Source: Micromonospora sp. WMMD961 (GTDB lineage: Bacteria; Actinomycetota; Actinomycetes; Mycobacteriales; Micromonosporaceae). Taken from it: a DNA stretch of 64,000 nt. The notes beneath the pieces were generated by a model. That model did no database searches and was not told where the DNA came from. It saw nothing but the letters and a program-made list of their open reading frames with translations. Below, piece by piece: positions 25,280-33,756 of the stretch (positions are counted from its first letter, which is position 1; every line of letters begins with the position of its first letter). Position numbers and translations under genes: made by a program. The DNA is taken from positions 836,501 through 900,500 of the forward strand of contig NZ_JARUBJ010000002.1 in NCBI RefSeq assembly GCF_029626145.1, written 5' to 3'.

Positions 25280-25317
25280 GCACGCCGGGTCGGTGATCTC
25301 TCACCGACCCGGCGTGC
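25280..25317 (+). terminator. Strong hairpin terminator after the CsbD gene
   Basis: A perfect 17-bp stem (25280-25296 with 25301-25317, core GCACGCCGGGTCGGTGA) closed by a 4-nt TCTC loop. It ends 3 nt before the remnant hydrolase reading frame begins. Confidence 0.85.
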
Positions 25318-25325
25318 TGCGTGTC

Positions 25326-25523
25326 CCGGCGAGCGGCTATGGCTGGGCTCGTAACGTGGCCCGGCAGTTGGGCCGGCACGGCGTGCTGCTCACCTACCAG
25401 GGGTGGGGGCACGGCAGCTACAGCAGCAGCCCGTGCGTGCAGCAGACCGTCGACGCCTACCTGATCGACCTGGTGGTGCCGGCTCGGGACGCCGTTTGCC
25501 CGGCCGTCGAGCCCGAAGTCTGA
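25326..25523 (+). pseudogene. C-terminal remnant of a TAP-like alpha/beta hydrolase
   Basis: The frame encodes about 66 residues, NVARQLGRHGVLLTYQGWGH and later VDAYLIDLVVPARDAVCPAV, which is the C-terminal (TAP-like) domain of secreted tripeptidyl aminopeptidase-type hydrolases, including the catalytic-His region GWGHG. The large N-terminal catalytic domain and signal peptide are missing, and the piece abuts the CsbD terminator, so this is a decayed gene. No intact copy lies in the window. Confidence 0.7.
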
Positions 25524-25655
25524 CCGCCCGCCCGCCGGCCGTCGCGGAACCCCCGGCGGCCTGCGGTGTGGTCAGCTGCGGCGGGTGGCGCCCGACGAGT
25601 GCAGGTGACCGACGGTCACCGTCGGGCGCGCCCAAGCCCCAGCCGGGGTGAGGAC

Positions 25656-26936
25656 CTACTCGTCCAGGGCGCCGCCCTGAGGAGCGCGGGTCCCCGTCGG
25701 GCGGGCGGCCCGCAGCTCCAGGTAGCGCTGCTCGGGCAGGCTCGTGGTGCCGCGTGCCGCCGCCAGGTACGCGTCCCGCGCCGCCCCGGGTTCACCGGCC
25801 AGCTCCAGCAGGTGCGCACGTACGGCGGCGAGCCGGTGGTGCCCGGCGGTGCGCTCGTCGGCGTCCAGCGCGGTGAGCAGGTCGAGCCCGGCCCGAGGGC
25901 CCTCCACCATGGCCACCGCCACCGCCTGGTTGAGGGTGACCATCGGGTTCGGGGCGATCCGGGCCAGCAGCCGGTAGAGCGCGACGATCTGCCGCCAGTC
26001 CGTCTCCGCCGCCGTCGACGCCTCGGCGTGCACCGCGGCGATCGCCGCCTGGAGCTGGTACGGGCCGGGCGGCGACCAGGTCAACGCCTCCGTGATCAAC
26101 GTGATCCCCTCCGCGATGGCGGCGGCGTCCCACCGGGTGCGGTCCTGCTCGGCGAGGGGCACCAACTCCCCGTCCGGGCCGAGCCGGGCCGCCCGGTGCG
26201 CGTCGGTCAGCAGCATCAGCGCCAGCAGCCCGGTCACCTCGCCGTCGTCCGGCAGCAGCCCGCGCAGGATGCGGGCCAGCCGGATCGCCTCGCCGGTCAG
26301 GTCGCCCCGGTGCAGGTCCGGCCCGCTGGACGCGGTATACCCCTCGTTGAAGATCAGGTAGAGCACCCGGAGCACCGACCGCAGCCGCTCGTCCCGCTCG
26401 GCCGGCTCGGGCATGGTGAACCGGGCACCGGCGGCCTCGATCCGCTGCTTGGCGCGGCGGATCCGTTGACTCATCGTCGCCTCGGGCACCAGGTGCGCCC
26501 GGGCGATCTGGGCGGTGCTGAGACCGCCGACCGCGCGCAGGGTGAGCGTCACCTGCGCCGATCCGGTCAGCGCCGGGTGGCAACAGAGGAAGAGCAGGGT
26601 CAGCGTGTCGTCGGCGTCCGGCACCGCCGGTTCCGCGTCGGCAGGCGGCGACACCCCGGCGTACGCCGGTTCGCGCAGCGTCACCGCCACCTCGCGGTCC
26701 CGGCGAGCGCTCTCGCTGCGCCACTCGTCGGTGAGCCGGCGGGTGGCCACGGTGAGCAGCCAGGCGCGGGGACTGTCCGGTACGCCTTGCCCGGGCCACT
26801 GCGTCGCGGCGGCGAGCAGGGCCTCCTGGACCGCGTCCTCGCACCTGTCGAACTGGCCGTGCCGGCGGACCAGGAGGCCGAGGACCTGCGGCGCGAGGGT
26901 TCGCAGCAGATCCTCGACCGTCCGGTCCTCGGTCAC
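25656..26936 (-). CDS. ECF sigma factor of the ECF42 type with C-terminal TPR-like domain
   Basis: 426 residues. Region 2 (residues about 10-80, AVQEALLAAATQWPGQGVPD and SPRAWLLTVATRRLTDEWR) and region 4 (about 115-175, LTLRAVGGLSTAQIARAHLV and MSQRIRRAKQRI) are followed by some 240 extra residues of helical repeats, the ECF42 extension. The GTG at 26936 overlaps the stop of the YCII gene (GTGA), giving the canonical DGPF-protein/ECF42 pair; no anti-sigma factor is needed for this group. The C-terminal domain is thought to control activity. Regulon unknown. Confidence 0.93.
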   Translation of the reverse strand: MTEDRTVEDLLRTLAPQVLGLLVRRHGQFDRCEDAVQEALLAAATQWPGQGVPDSPRAWLLTVATRRLTDEWRSESARRDREVAVTLREPAYAGVSPPADAEPAVPDADDTLTLLFLCCHPALTGSAQVTLTLRAVGGLSTAQIARAHLVPEATMSQRIRRAKQRIEAAGARFTMPEPAERDERLRSVLRVLYLIFNEGYTASSGPDLHRGDLTGEAIRLARILRGLLPDDGEVTGLLALMLLTDAHRAARLGPDGELVPLAEQDRTRWDAAAIAEGITLITEALTWSPPGPYQLQAAIAAVHAEASTAAETDWRQIVALYRLLARIAPNPMVTLNQAVAVAMVEGPRAGLDLLTALDADERTAGHHRLAAVRAHLLELAGEPGAARDAYLAAARGTTSLPEQRYLELRAARPTGTRAPQGGALDE

Positions 26937-27298
26937 ATCTCCGTCCCGGCCTGCTCCATGACGGGGCGGACCTCCATCGCGCCGCCGAAGCGTACGTCCG
27001 GCCACCGGGCGGCGATCTCGGCGGCCCGCTGCGGGCTGTCGCAGTCCACGGTCAGGTAACCGGCGAACTGCTCCTTGCTCTCCATGAACGGCCCGTCGAC
27101 GACCTCGGTGCTGCCGTCGATCTGCCGGACCGTCAACGTCTGCGACGGGTTGGCCAGCGCCTGCCCGTCGACCAGCTCGCCGGTCTCGGTCAGCTCCTTC
27201 ATGATCTCGTCGACCTCGCCGAAGAGGGCGGTGCGGTCCTGCTCGGTCAGCTCCTCGGTGAAGCCGGGCCGGTTCCAGATCAGCAGCATGTACTTCAC
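26933..27298 (-). CDS. YCII-related (DGPF-type) protein, partner of the ECF42 sigma factor
   Basis: 121 residues, one YCII/DGPF domain: MKYMLLIWNRPGF, then VRQIDGSTEVVDGPFMESKE (the DGPF motif) and VDCDSPQRAAEIAARWPDVR. Overlaps the sigma factor start by 4 bp, so the two are co-translated. In the ECF42 group this protein is always next to the sigma factor and may signal to it; enzyme activity is unproven. ATG start. Confidence 0.92.
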   Translation of the reverse strand: MKYMLLIWNRPGFTEELTEQDRTALFGEVDEIMKELTETGELVDGQALANPSQTLTVRQIDGSTEVVDGPFMESKEQFAGYLTVDCDSPQRAAEIAARWPDVRFGGAMEVRPVMEQAGTEM

Positions 27299-27437
27299 AG
27301 CGGTGCTCCTCAGACCTCGGTCGCACCCCCGGTCGGGGCGCGGCTCACCGGAGGGTCGGAGCCGACAACCCGTTCCCTACGGCGTACCGAAGAAAATCGC
27401 AGATATCTTCGCCGGTGGTGGTCCCACGCCGGTCGGG

Positions 27438-28703
27438 TCAGCGGCGATCGGGCCGGCCGGGTACCTGTCGGGGCTGCTTGCGCCCGCCGCCGACGTCCAA
27501 CGAGGCCCGGTCTGCCGCCGACGTGCCGGAGGACCAGCCCTCGGCGTCCCGGACGCTGAGCCGGTGCCGGGTGACGCCGGGGAAGAGCGTGTCCAGCCGT
27601 TCCCGGACCGCCTCACCCCGTGCGGCGAGCACCGGCAACAGTCGCTCCGCCCCGGCCGTCTCGGCCGCCGCCCGGTCCGCCGCGTCGGTCGCCGCCTCGG
27701 TGGCCGTCCGCAGCCGCTCGCCGATCCGCAGCGCGAACGCGTTGAGGAAGGACTCGTCCCACACCTTCGTCCGCCGTCCCGCCCCCGAGCGCCGCTCGGC
27801 GCGTCCACGCAGCATCGCGGCCGTGGCCTGGACCAGCAGCGAGGTGTAGAGCAACTCCACCGCGACCAGATCGGCCGGCCAACCCAGCACGGTGGTGAAG
27901 CCGAGGTCGTCGGACCAGACCGCCTCGCACCGGTTCGCCGCCGCCACCTCCTGCACCAGCAGCGCCTTCGCGCCCGCGTACGGGGTGTCGGTGCTCAGGC
28001 GTACCCCGCCCGGCAGGTCGCCGCGCTCCGCGCCGGCCGCCAGCAGCGCCTCGTCGATGCTGTGCCGGGCGATCAGCTCCTGCGCCTTGGCGGTCAACGC
28101 CTCCGCCTCGGCCGGGAAGGTGGTCGACTCGGCCTTGGCCAGCAACGCCCGTACCCGGTCGAGCATCGGCGACCCGCTGCGGGCCGCTCTTGCCGGTCGG
28201 GCGGTCACCGCGCCGGTCGTGCCCGGCGGCGGGCGCAGCACCGCGATCGGCGGCAGGCTCTCCACCAGCGCGAGGGTGTCCACGGCGGTCCGGAGCGCGT
28301 CGGCCCGGTCCAGGCCCTCCGCAGTGGTCCAGGCGGCCAGCACGTAGTGGTCGTCGTCGCGGGCGTCGGCGGTCAGCTCGCGTAGCTGGTCGTCCCACCA
28401 GGCGGGGACCGGTTCGGCCTGCGCACGCCGTTGGGCGGCCATCGCGGCACGGACCAGCCGCGCCGCACGGGCGTCGAGCCGCCGGCCGGTGATCCGGTCC
28501 ACGTCGACGGGCTGCCAGCCGCGCGGCCAGAGTCGGCTCAGACCGCGGACCAGGCGGCGCAGCAACGCGGCGTCCACCGCCGCGGTGCCGTCCGCCGCGC
28601 CGGTGCCGACCATCAGGTGGTCGAGCTGTCGTTCGGCCTGCCGTACGTCGGTGCCGCGCACCGCCGCGAGCGCGTTGGCGACGAGTTCGTCCGCATCCGG
28701 CAC
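27438..28703 (-). CDS. DUF2786 domain-containing protein
   Basis: 421 residues. The middle (about 205-250) contains MLDRVRALLAKAESTTFPAE then AEALTAKAQELIARHSIDEA, the DUF2786 signature; the flanking regions are Ala/Arg-rich and alpha-helical. A C-terminal segment with TKVWDESFLNAFALRIGERL is also typical of the family. Function is unknown; it is intracellular, without signal peptide. The GTG at 28703 has GAGGAGG upstream and was chosen over a much longer reading that would cross a repeat and an uncoding region. Divergent from the DUF2243 gene. Confidence 0.85.
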   Translation of the reverse strand: MPDADELVANALAAVRGTDVRQAERQLDHLMVGTGAADGTAAVDAALLRRLVRGLSRLWPRGWQPVDVDRITGRRLDARAARLVRAAMAAQRRAQAEPVPAWWDDQLRELTADARDDDHYVLAAWTTAEGLDRADALRTAVDTLALVESLPPIAVLRPPPGTTGAVTARPARAARSGSPMLDRVRALLAKAESTTFPAEAEALTAKAQELIARHSIDEALLAAGAERGDLPGGVRLSTDTPYAGAKALLVQEVAAANRCEAVWSDDLGFTTVLGWPADLVAVELLYTSLLVQATAAMLRGRAERRSGAGRRTKVWDESFLNAFALRIGERLRTATEAATDAADRAAAETAGAERLLPVLAARGEAVRERLDTLFPGVTRHRLSVRDAEGWSSGTSAADRASLDVGGGRKQPRQVPGRPDRR

Positions 28704-28732
28704 GGGCACCTCCTCTCCTCGGTTCTGACCTC

Positions 28733-28776
28733 TGCTGCCCCGACAGGTCCCATGTGCTGCCCCGACAGGTCCCATG
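28733..28776. repeat. 22-bp perfect tandem repeat in the 5' leader of the DUF2786 gene
   Basis: Two identical 22-bp units (28733-28754 and 28755-28776; unit begins TGCTGCCCCGACAGGTCCCA). They lie 30 nt upstream of the minus-strand start, where they could be regulator sites or leftover transposon ends. The rest of the 316-bp gap (28777-29019) contains no supported gene; a small minus-strand ORF there has no coding evidence. Confidence 0.85.
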
Positions 28777-29019
28777 ATCATGCCGCGAGCGATGTCGGAG
28801 CGGTGAAACGGGCATCTACCCGGGTTGCCCGGCCCTGCCTTCCCGGCCGGCGTGTGATCGACACCAGGTCCCGGAAGTGCCGGTATCTCGCCGGGGGGAT
28901 CACGTAACAGCGCCGACCTGGGGCGACCGTGGCCTTCGGTCCTCGGCGCGAGCGGGTCATGGCATGGCTCATCTGGTTTGGGGTATTTGCCGGCTAACCG
29001 ACATGACGCGAGGTGTGTG

Positions 29020-29502
29020 ATGGCCGATTCGAGCATGCCGAGGGCAGGCACCGTCGACGTGCGCGCGTCCGTCCTGGCCGGTGTCCTGATCGGCGTCGCG
29101 ATCATGGCGGCCGTGGACGAGATCGTCTTCCACCAGTTACTCGCCTGGCACCACTTCTACGACCGGTCGACGCCGTCGGTCGCGCTGCTCTCCGACGGGC
29201 TGCTGCACGCCGCCGAGGTGGTCGCCCTGGTCGGCGGATTCTTCTGGTTCGCCGACCTGCGCCGACGGGGTGCGCTGTCGACCCGGCTGACCTGGGGTGG
29301 CTTCCTGCTCGGTGCCGGAGGTTTCCAGCTCTTCGACGGGCTGGTCGACCACAAGGTGCTCCGGCTGCACCAGATCCGCTACGGCGTACACCTGGTTCCG
29401 TACGACCTGGTCTGGAACGTGGCCGGAGCGGTGCTGCTGCTGGCCGGCGTCGCGGTGCTGGTGCGGGCCCGGTCCCGCCGGCCCGGCAACGGCAATCGAT
29501 GA
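29020..29502 (+). CDS. DUF2243 family membrane protein
   Basis: 160 residues with four transmembrane helices (about 16-38, 55-77, 90-108, 128-150) and the family motif VDEIVFHQLLAWHHFYD and GLLHAAEVVALVGGFFWFAD. Bacterial DUF2243 proteins often occur beside CtaG-type cytochrome oxidase assembly genes; here the stop overlaps the start of the next gene by ATGA, so they are translated together. His and Asp residues in the first helix may bind metal. ATG at 29020 follows a GAGG site. Confidence 0.88.
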   Translation: MADSSMPRAGTVDVRASVLAGVLIGVAIMAAVDEIVFHQLLAWHHFYDRSTPSVALLSDGLLHAAEVVALVGGFFWFADLRRRGALSTRLTWGGFLLGAGGFQLFDGLVDHKVLRLHQIRYGVHLVPYDLVWNVAGAVLLLAGVAVLVRARSRRPGNGNR

Positions 29503-30404
29503 CGTGCCCGGCGGTGCTCGCGCACGGCGGGCCTGCGGCGAACGGATCGGGCTGGCCCGTGCCGCCACAACTGGCGCACGGCGGGCACGCGGCGGAGGGG
29601 CCGGGTTGGTCGCCGCTGTTCCCGGTCGTGCTGCTGGCGGGCGTCTACCTGCTGGCCGCCGTCCGCGACCCGCGTGGTTGGGACCACCGGCGTACCATCG
29701 CGTGGCTGGTCGGCTGCGCCCTGCTGGCCGTCGCCGTGGGGCCGCTGGGCCGACTGTCCGACGATCCGCGCGGGCACATGGCGCAACACCTGCTGCTCGG
29801 CATGCTCGCTCCGCTCGGGCTGGTACTCGGCGCCCCGGTGACGCTGCTGCTGCGGGTCTCCCCGCCGCCGGTACGCCGGACGGTGGGTCGGCTTCTGCGC
29901 GCCCGGCCCCTGCACCTGCTCGCCCATCCGGTCACCGCCGCGCTGCTGAGCACCGGTGGGTTGGCGCTGGTGCTGCTCACTGCGCTGTATGCGGTGGCCG
30001 AGCGTCAGCCGGTCCTGCACCACGCGCTGCACCTGCACTACCTGGCCGCCGGGTACCTGTTCGCCTGGTCGTTGGTCGGACCGGACCCGGCGCCCCGACG
30101 CCCCGGGCTCGCCGTACGGGTCGGCGCGCAGATCGGTGCGGCGGCCGGTCACTCAGTGCTGGCCAAGTATCTGTACGCGCACGCCGAAACGCTCCCACCC
30201 GGCCTGGTCGACCGCGATCCGGTGGAGTTCCAGTCGGCCGCCCAACTCATGTACTACGGCGGCGACCTGGCCGAACTCCTCCTGGCGGTAGCCCTCTTCG
30301 CCACCTGGTACGCCCACCGCACCCGCCGCCCGGTCCGCCCCCCGAGGCGGTTGATCAAGAGGTTTGCGTCACCACAGGACGATTCCCTGACGCAAAGCTC
30401 TTGA
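29499..30404 (+). CDS. CtaG-type (caa3_CtaG) cytochrome c oxidase assembly protein
   Basis: 301 residues, multipass (about seven to eight helices) with HMAQHLLLGMLAPLGLVLGA, HHALHLHYLAAGYLFAWSLV and AQLMYYGGDLAELLLAVALF, the histidine-rich motifs of the caa3-CtaG family that helps insert copper into cytochrome oxidase. It starts within the stop codon of the DUF2243 gene. The last 19 codons (LIKRFASPQDDSLTQSS) read through the left arm of a long inverted repeat, so the natural C-terminus may have been altered by insertion of the repeat. Confidence 0.88.
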   Translation: MTCPAVLAHGGPAANGSGWPVPPQLAHGGHAAEGPGWSPLFPVVLLAGVYLLAAVRDPRGWDHRRTIAWLVGCALLAVAVGPLGRLSDDPRGHMAQHLLLGMLAPLGLVLGAPVTLLLRVSPPPVRRTVGRLLRARPLHLLAHPVTAALLSTGGLALVLLTALYAVAERQPVLHHALHLHYLAAGYLFAWSLVGPDPAPRRPGLAVRVGAQIGAAAGHSVLAKYLYAHAETLPPGLVDRDPVEFQSAAQLMYYGGDLAELLLAVALFATWYAHRTRRPVRPPRRLIKRFASPQDDSLTQSS

Positions 30405-30410
30405 TCAACC
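30349..30410. repeat. 23-bp inverted repeat / bidirectional terminator between ctaG-type gene and CoA-transferase
   Basis: Left arm 30349-30371 and right arm 30388-30410 are complementary over 23 bp with one mismatch (core GGTTGATCAAGAG). They form a hairpin with a 16-nt loop. It spans the stop codons of two convergent genes, so it is both the terminator and part of the coding sequence of the CtaG-type gene. Confidence 0.85.
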
Positions 30411-31592
30411 TGGCGGGCGCGGGGGCCACCCGGTCAGGATGTCGTCGACGGGTTGCGCGTCTCGTTCTGGGTCGGGGGCTGGGGTCGGGCGCGTTGTCGG
30501 CGTCCGGTCGAAGCGCGGCGCAGGTGCCGGCTGGATCTCACCACCCACCTCGACGAAGGTGTCCCGGGCGGCGTTGTGCGGATGCCGGTGCGCCTCGCCG
30601 GGAGCGAGCACCGGCGCGACGCAGGCGTCCAGGTCGGCGAAGACCGCCGTCCACTCGTCCCGGGTGCGCTCGGCGAACCGCTCGGTGAACCGTCGCCGCA
30701 GCTCGTCCCAGCCGCTCGGGTCGTACTGCGCGGGCAGGCCCGGGTCGTCGGCGAGGTCGAGGCCGGCCAGGAGTACGGCGTAGAAGGCCGGTTCCATAGC
30801 GCCGACAGCCATGAATCCACCGTCCGAGGTGGCGTACGTGTCGTAGAACGGCGCCCCGCCGTCGAACATGTTGCGCCCGCGCGGTGCGGCCCACAGCCCG
30901 CTGTCGAGCAGCCCGTGCAGGAACGAGGTGAGCAGGGCCGAGCCGTCCACCATCGCCGCGTCGACCACCTGGCCGGTGCCGGAACGCTCCCGCTCCAACA
31001 GGGCGGCCAGCACGCCCACGGCGAGCAACATGCCGCCCCCGCCGAAGTCGCCGAGCAGGTTCATCGGCGCGTACGGGCGCTCACCCGCGCGTCCCAGCGG
31101 CTCCAACGCCCCGGCGACCGCGATGTAGTCGATGTCGTGCCCGGCTCGGGCGGCCAGCGGGCCGTCCTGGCCCCAGCCGGTCATCCGCGCGTACACCAGC
31201 CGGCGGTTGCGGGCCTGGCACACCTCCGGGCCGAAGCCGAGCCGCTCGGCCACCCCCGGCCGGTACGCCTCGACCAGCACGTCCGCCCGATCGGTCAGCC
31301 GTAACAGGTCCGCCACCCCGTCCGGGGTTTTCAGGTCCAGCGTGGTGATCCGCCGACCGCGCTGCAACGGGCCGCCGGTCGGAGCGGCCAGCCGGCCCGC
31401 TCCCGGAGCGCCCGGCCGGTCCACCCGCACCACGTCCGCGCCCAGGTCGGCGAGCACCATGCACCCGAACGGCGCGGGCGCGAGGCTCGCCAGCTCGACC
31501 ACCCGCACCCCGGCCAGCGGCCCACCGCGCACTGCGGTGCCCGGGCCGTCGTCCGCCGTGGATCCGCCGGGGCTCGGCCAGGGCGCCGTCAC
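30405..31592 (-). CDS. CoA-transferase family III / alpha-methylacyl-CoA racemase-like enzyme
   Basis: 395 residues of the CaiB/BaiF family: LAGVRVVELASLAPAPFGCM, VVRVDRPG, TLDLKTPDGVADLLRLTDRA and MTGWGQDGPLAARAGHDIDY (the typical family signature ending in the catalytic Asp region). These enzymes move CoA between acids or racemise 2-methylacyl-CoA. Next to an acyl-CoA dehydrogenase, thiolase and FadB, an alpha-methylacyl-CoA racemase role in branched-chain lipid breakdown is likely. Starts with a GTG overlapping the FadB-like stop (GTGA). Confidence 0.88.
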   Translation of the reverse strand: MTAPWPSPGGSTADDGPGTAVRGGPLAGVRVVELASLAPAPFGCMVLADLGADVVRVDRPGAPGAGRLAAPTGGPLQRGRRITTLDLKTPDGVADLLRLTDRADVLVEAYRPGVAERLGFGPEVCQARNRRLVYARMTGWGQDGPLAARAGHDIDYIAVAGALEPLGRAGERPYAPMNLLGDFGGGGMLLAVGVLAALLERERSGTGQVVDAAMVDGSALLTSFLHGLLDSGLWAAPRGRNMFDGGAPFYDTYATSDGGFMAVGAMEPAFYAVLLAGLDLADDPGLPAQYDPSGWDELRRRFTERFAERTRDEWTAVFADLDACVAPVLAPGEAHRHPHNAARDTFVEVGGEIQPAPAPRFDRTPTTRPTPAPDPERDAQPVDDILTGWPPRPPG

Positions 31593-33742
31593 GCGACGCC
31601 GACCGGTTCGGCGGTACGGGCGGCGAGCCGGTCGACCAGGTCGGCGGGCGGCCTGAACCGGTCACCGTAGCGGTCGGCCAACTCGGTGGCGCGGGCCGCG
31701 AAGCCGGCCGGACCGCCCGCGTACTGCCGGACGTAGCGGATCACGCCTCCCGTCCACGCCGGGAAGCCGATGCCGAAGATCGAGCCGATGTTGGCGTCGG
31801 TCTCGGTACGCAGGACGCCCTCGTCGAGGCAGCGCAGCGCGTCCAGCGCCTCGGCGAAGAGCATCCGCTCCTGCAGGTCGGTGAACGGCACCGCCCGTCC
31901 CGCGTCGGTGATCAGGTCGGCCAGGCCGGGCCACAACCGTCCCCGGGTGCCCTCCTCGTACGCGTAGAAGCCCCGCCCGGCTCCGCGCCCCGGCCGGTCG
32001 TACGCGTCGACCAGCTCGTCCACGAGCCGGTGCGCCGGCAGCGGCCGGAACTCCTCGCTGGCCGCCTCGAACTGGCGGCGGATCCGCTGGACCAGGGTGA
32101 GGCTCACCTCGTCGGCCAGCGCGAGCGGCCCGGTCGGGTAGCCGGCCTGCAGCGCGGCCTGCTCCACCGACGCGGCGGGGACGCCCTCGGCGACCATTCC
32201 GATCGCCTCGTCCATGAACTGGCCGATCACCCGGCTGGTGAAGAAGCCCCGCCCGTCGTTGACCACGATCGGGGTCTTGCCGATCCGCCGACCCAGGTCG
32301 AACGCGCGGGCCAGCGCGGCGTCGCCGGTGCGCTCGCCGACCACGATCTCCAGCAGTGGCATCCGGTCCACCGGGGAGAAGAAGTGCATGCCGATGAAGT
32401 CGGCCGGCCGGTCCACTCCCTCGGCCAGCCCGGTGATCGGCAGGGTGGACGTGTTGGAGGCGATCAGCGCGCCGGGTGCCAACACCGGCAGCACCTCGGC
32501 GAACACGGCCTTCTTGAGCGCCGGGTCCTCGAAGACCGCCTCGATGACCGCGTCGCAGCCGGCGAGGGCGTCCACCTGGTCGGTGGTGGCGATCCGGTCC
32601 AGCACCGCGCGGGCGTCCGCCTCGGAGGCCCGGCCCTTACGGACCTTGCGGGCCAGCAGCCGTTCGGCGTGCTCCCGGGCCCGCCCGGCGGCCTCCGCCG
32701 TGACGTCCTTGACCACCACGTCGATACCGGCGCCGGCGCAGGCGTACGCGATGCCCGCGCCCATCATGCCCGCGCCCAGCACCGCCACCCGGCGCACCGG
32801 CGCAACGTCCACTGACGGTCGGGCGGCACCGCCGTTGACGGCCTTCAGGTCGAAGAAGAACGCCCCGATCATGTTCTTGGCGACCTGCCCGGTGAGCAGG
32901 CCGATCAGGTGCCGGGTCTCCACGGCCAGGGCGGTCTCCAGGTCGACCTGTGCGCCTTCGACGGCGGCGGCCAGGATCGCCTCGGGCGCGGGCAGCCGGG
33001 CCCCCTTGAGCTGCTTGCGCAGGGTGGCAGGGAAGGCGGGCAACTGGGCGGCCAGCGACCGGCTGGACGGGCTGCCGCCGGGCATCCGGTAGTCCGGCCG
33101 GTCCCACGGCTGCTTCGGCTGCGGGTTGGCCGCGATCCAGGCCCGGGCCCGGTCCAGTAGCTCCGCCTCGGTGGCGACCACCTCGTCCACGATCCCGGCG
33201 GCCAGGGCGTCGCCCGGGCGCATCCGTCGGCCGGTGAGCAGCACGGTGGTCAGCGCACCCGCCAGGCCGAGCATCCGTACGGTCCGGGTGACGCCGCCGG
33301 CCCCGGGCAGCAGGCCCAGGGTCACCTCGGGTAGCCCGAGCCGGCTGTCGGGCACGTCCAGCGCGATCCGGTGGTGGCAGGCGAGCGCGATCTCCAGGCC
33401 GCCGCCGAGCGCCGAGCCGTTCACCGCCGCGACCACCGGGCGGCCCAGCATCTCCAGCCGGCGCAGGTCCCGTTTGATGGTGCCGAGCAGGTCGGCCAGC
33501 GCGGGCGCGTCCTCGCGGGTGGCCCGGATCATCTCCGGCAGGTCACCGCCGGCGAAGAACGTCGACTTCGCGCTGGTCACGATGACTCCGGCGAGGTCGG
33601 GCTCGGCCTCCAGCCGGTCCAGCACCGCGCTCATCGAGGCGACGTACGCCCGGTTCATGGTGTTCGCGGACTGGGTGGGGTCGTCGAGGGTGAGCGTGAC
33701 GACGCCGTCGGCGCCGCGGTCGTACCGGATGGTGTCGGTCAT
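31589..33742 (-). CDS. fadB: Trifunctional-type fatty-acid oxidation protein: enoyl-CoA hydratase / 3-hydroxyacyl-CoA dehydrogenase (FadB-like)
   Basis: 717 residues. Residues 1-190 are an enoyl-CoA hydratase domain with oxyanion-hole segments FAGGDLPEM and NGSALGGGLEIALACHHRIA. Residues about 312-490 form the NAD-binding 3-hydroxyacyl-CoA dehydrogenase domain (VAVLGAGMMGAGIAYACAGA), followed by its C-terminal dimer domains (IGMHFFSPVDRMPLLEIVVG). It catalyses the second and third steps of beta-oxidation. ATG at 33742 with GGAGG 8 nt upstream. Lies 14 bp downstream of the thiolase gene and overlaps the CoA-transferase gene by 4 bp. Confidence 0.94.
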   Translation of the reverse strand: MTDTIRYDRGADGVVTLTLDDPTQSANTMNRAYVASMSAVLDRLEAEPDLAGVIVTSAKSTFFAGGDLPEMIRATREDAPALADLLGTIKRDLRRLEMLGRPVVAAVNGSALGGGLEIALACHHRIALDVPDSRLGLPEVTLGLLPGAGGVTRTVRMLGLAGALTTVLLTGRRMRPGDALAAGIVDEVVATEAELLDRARAWIAANPQPKQPWDRPDYRMPGGSPSSRSLAAQLPAFPATLRKQLKGARLPAPEAILAAAVEGAQVDLETALAVETRHLIGLLTGQVAKNMIGAFFFDLKAVNGGAARPSVDVAPVRRVAVLGAGMMGAGIAYACAGAGIDVVVKDVTAEAAGRAREHAERLLARKVRKGRASEADARAVLDRIATTDQVDALAGCDAVIEAVFEDPALKKAVFAEVLPVLAPGALIASNTSTLPITGLAEGVDRPADFIGMHFFSPVDRMPLLEIVVGERTGDAALARAFDLGRRIGKTPIVVNDGRGFFTSRVIGQFMDEAIGMVAEGVPAASVEQAALQAGYPTGPLALADEVSLTLVQRIRRQFEAASEEFRPLPAHRLVDELVDAYDRPGRGAGRGFYAYEEGTRGRLWPGLADLITDAGRAVPFTDLQERMLFAEALDALRCLDEGVLRTETDANIGSIFGIGFPAWTGGVIRYVRQYAGGPAGFAARATELADRYGDRFRPPADLVDRLAARTAEPVGVA

Positions 33743-33756
33743 GGTCGTCCTCCGGG

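Noticed and set aside
25792..26844. 350-codon minus-strand frame in the ECF42 region
   Set aside because: Same-strand alternative frame of the sigma factor gene with no motifs.
28778..28972. 64-codon minus-strand ORF upstream of the DUF2786 gene
   Set aside because: No ribosome site, no homology I recognise; the Arg-rich composition is typical of chance ORFs in this GC content.
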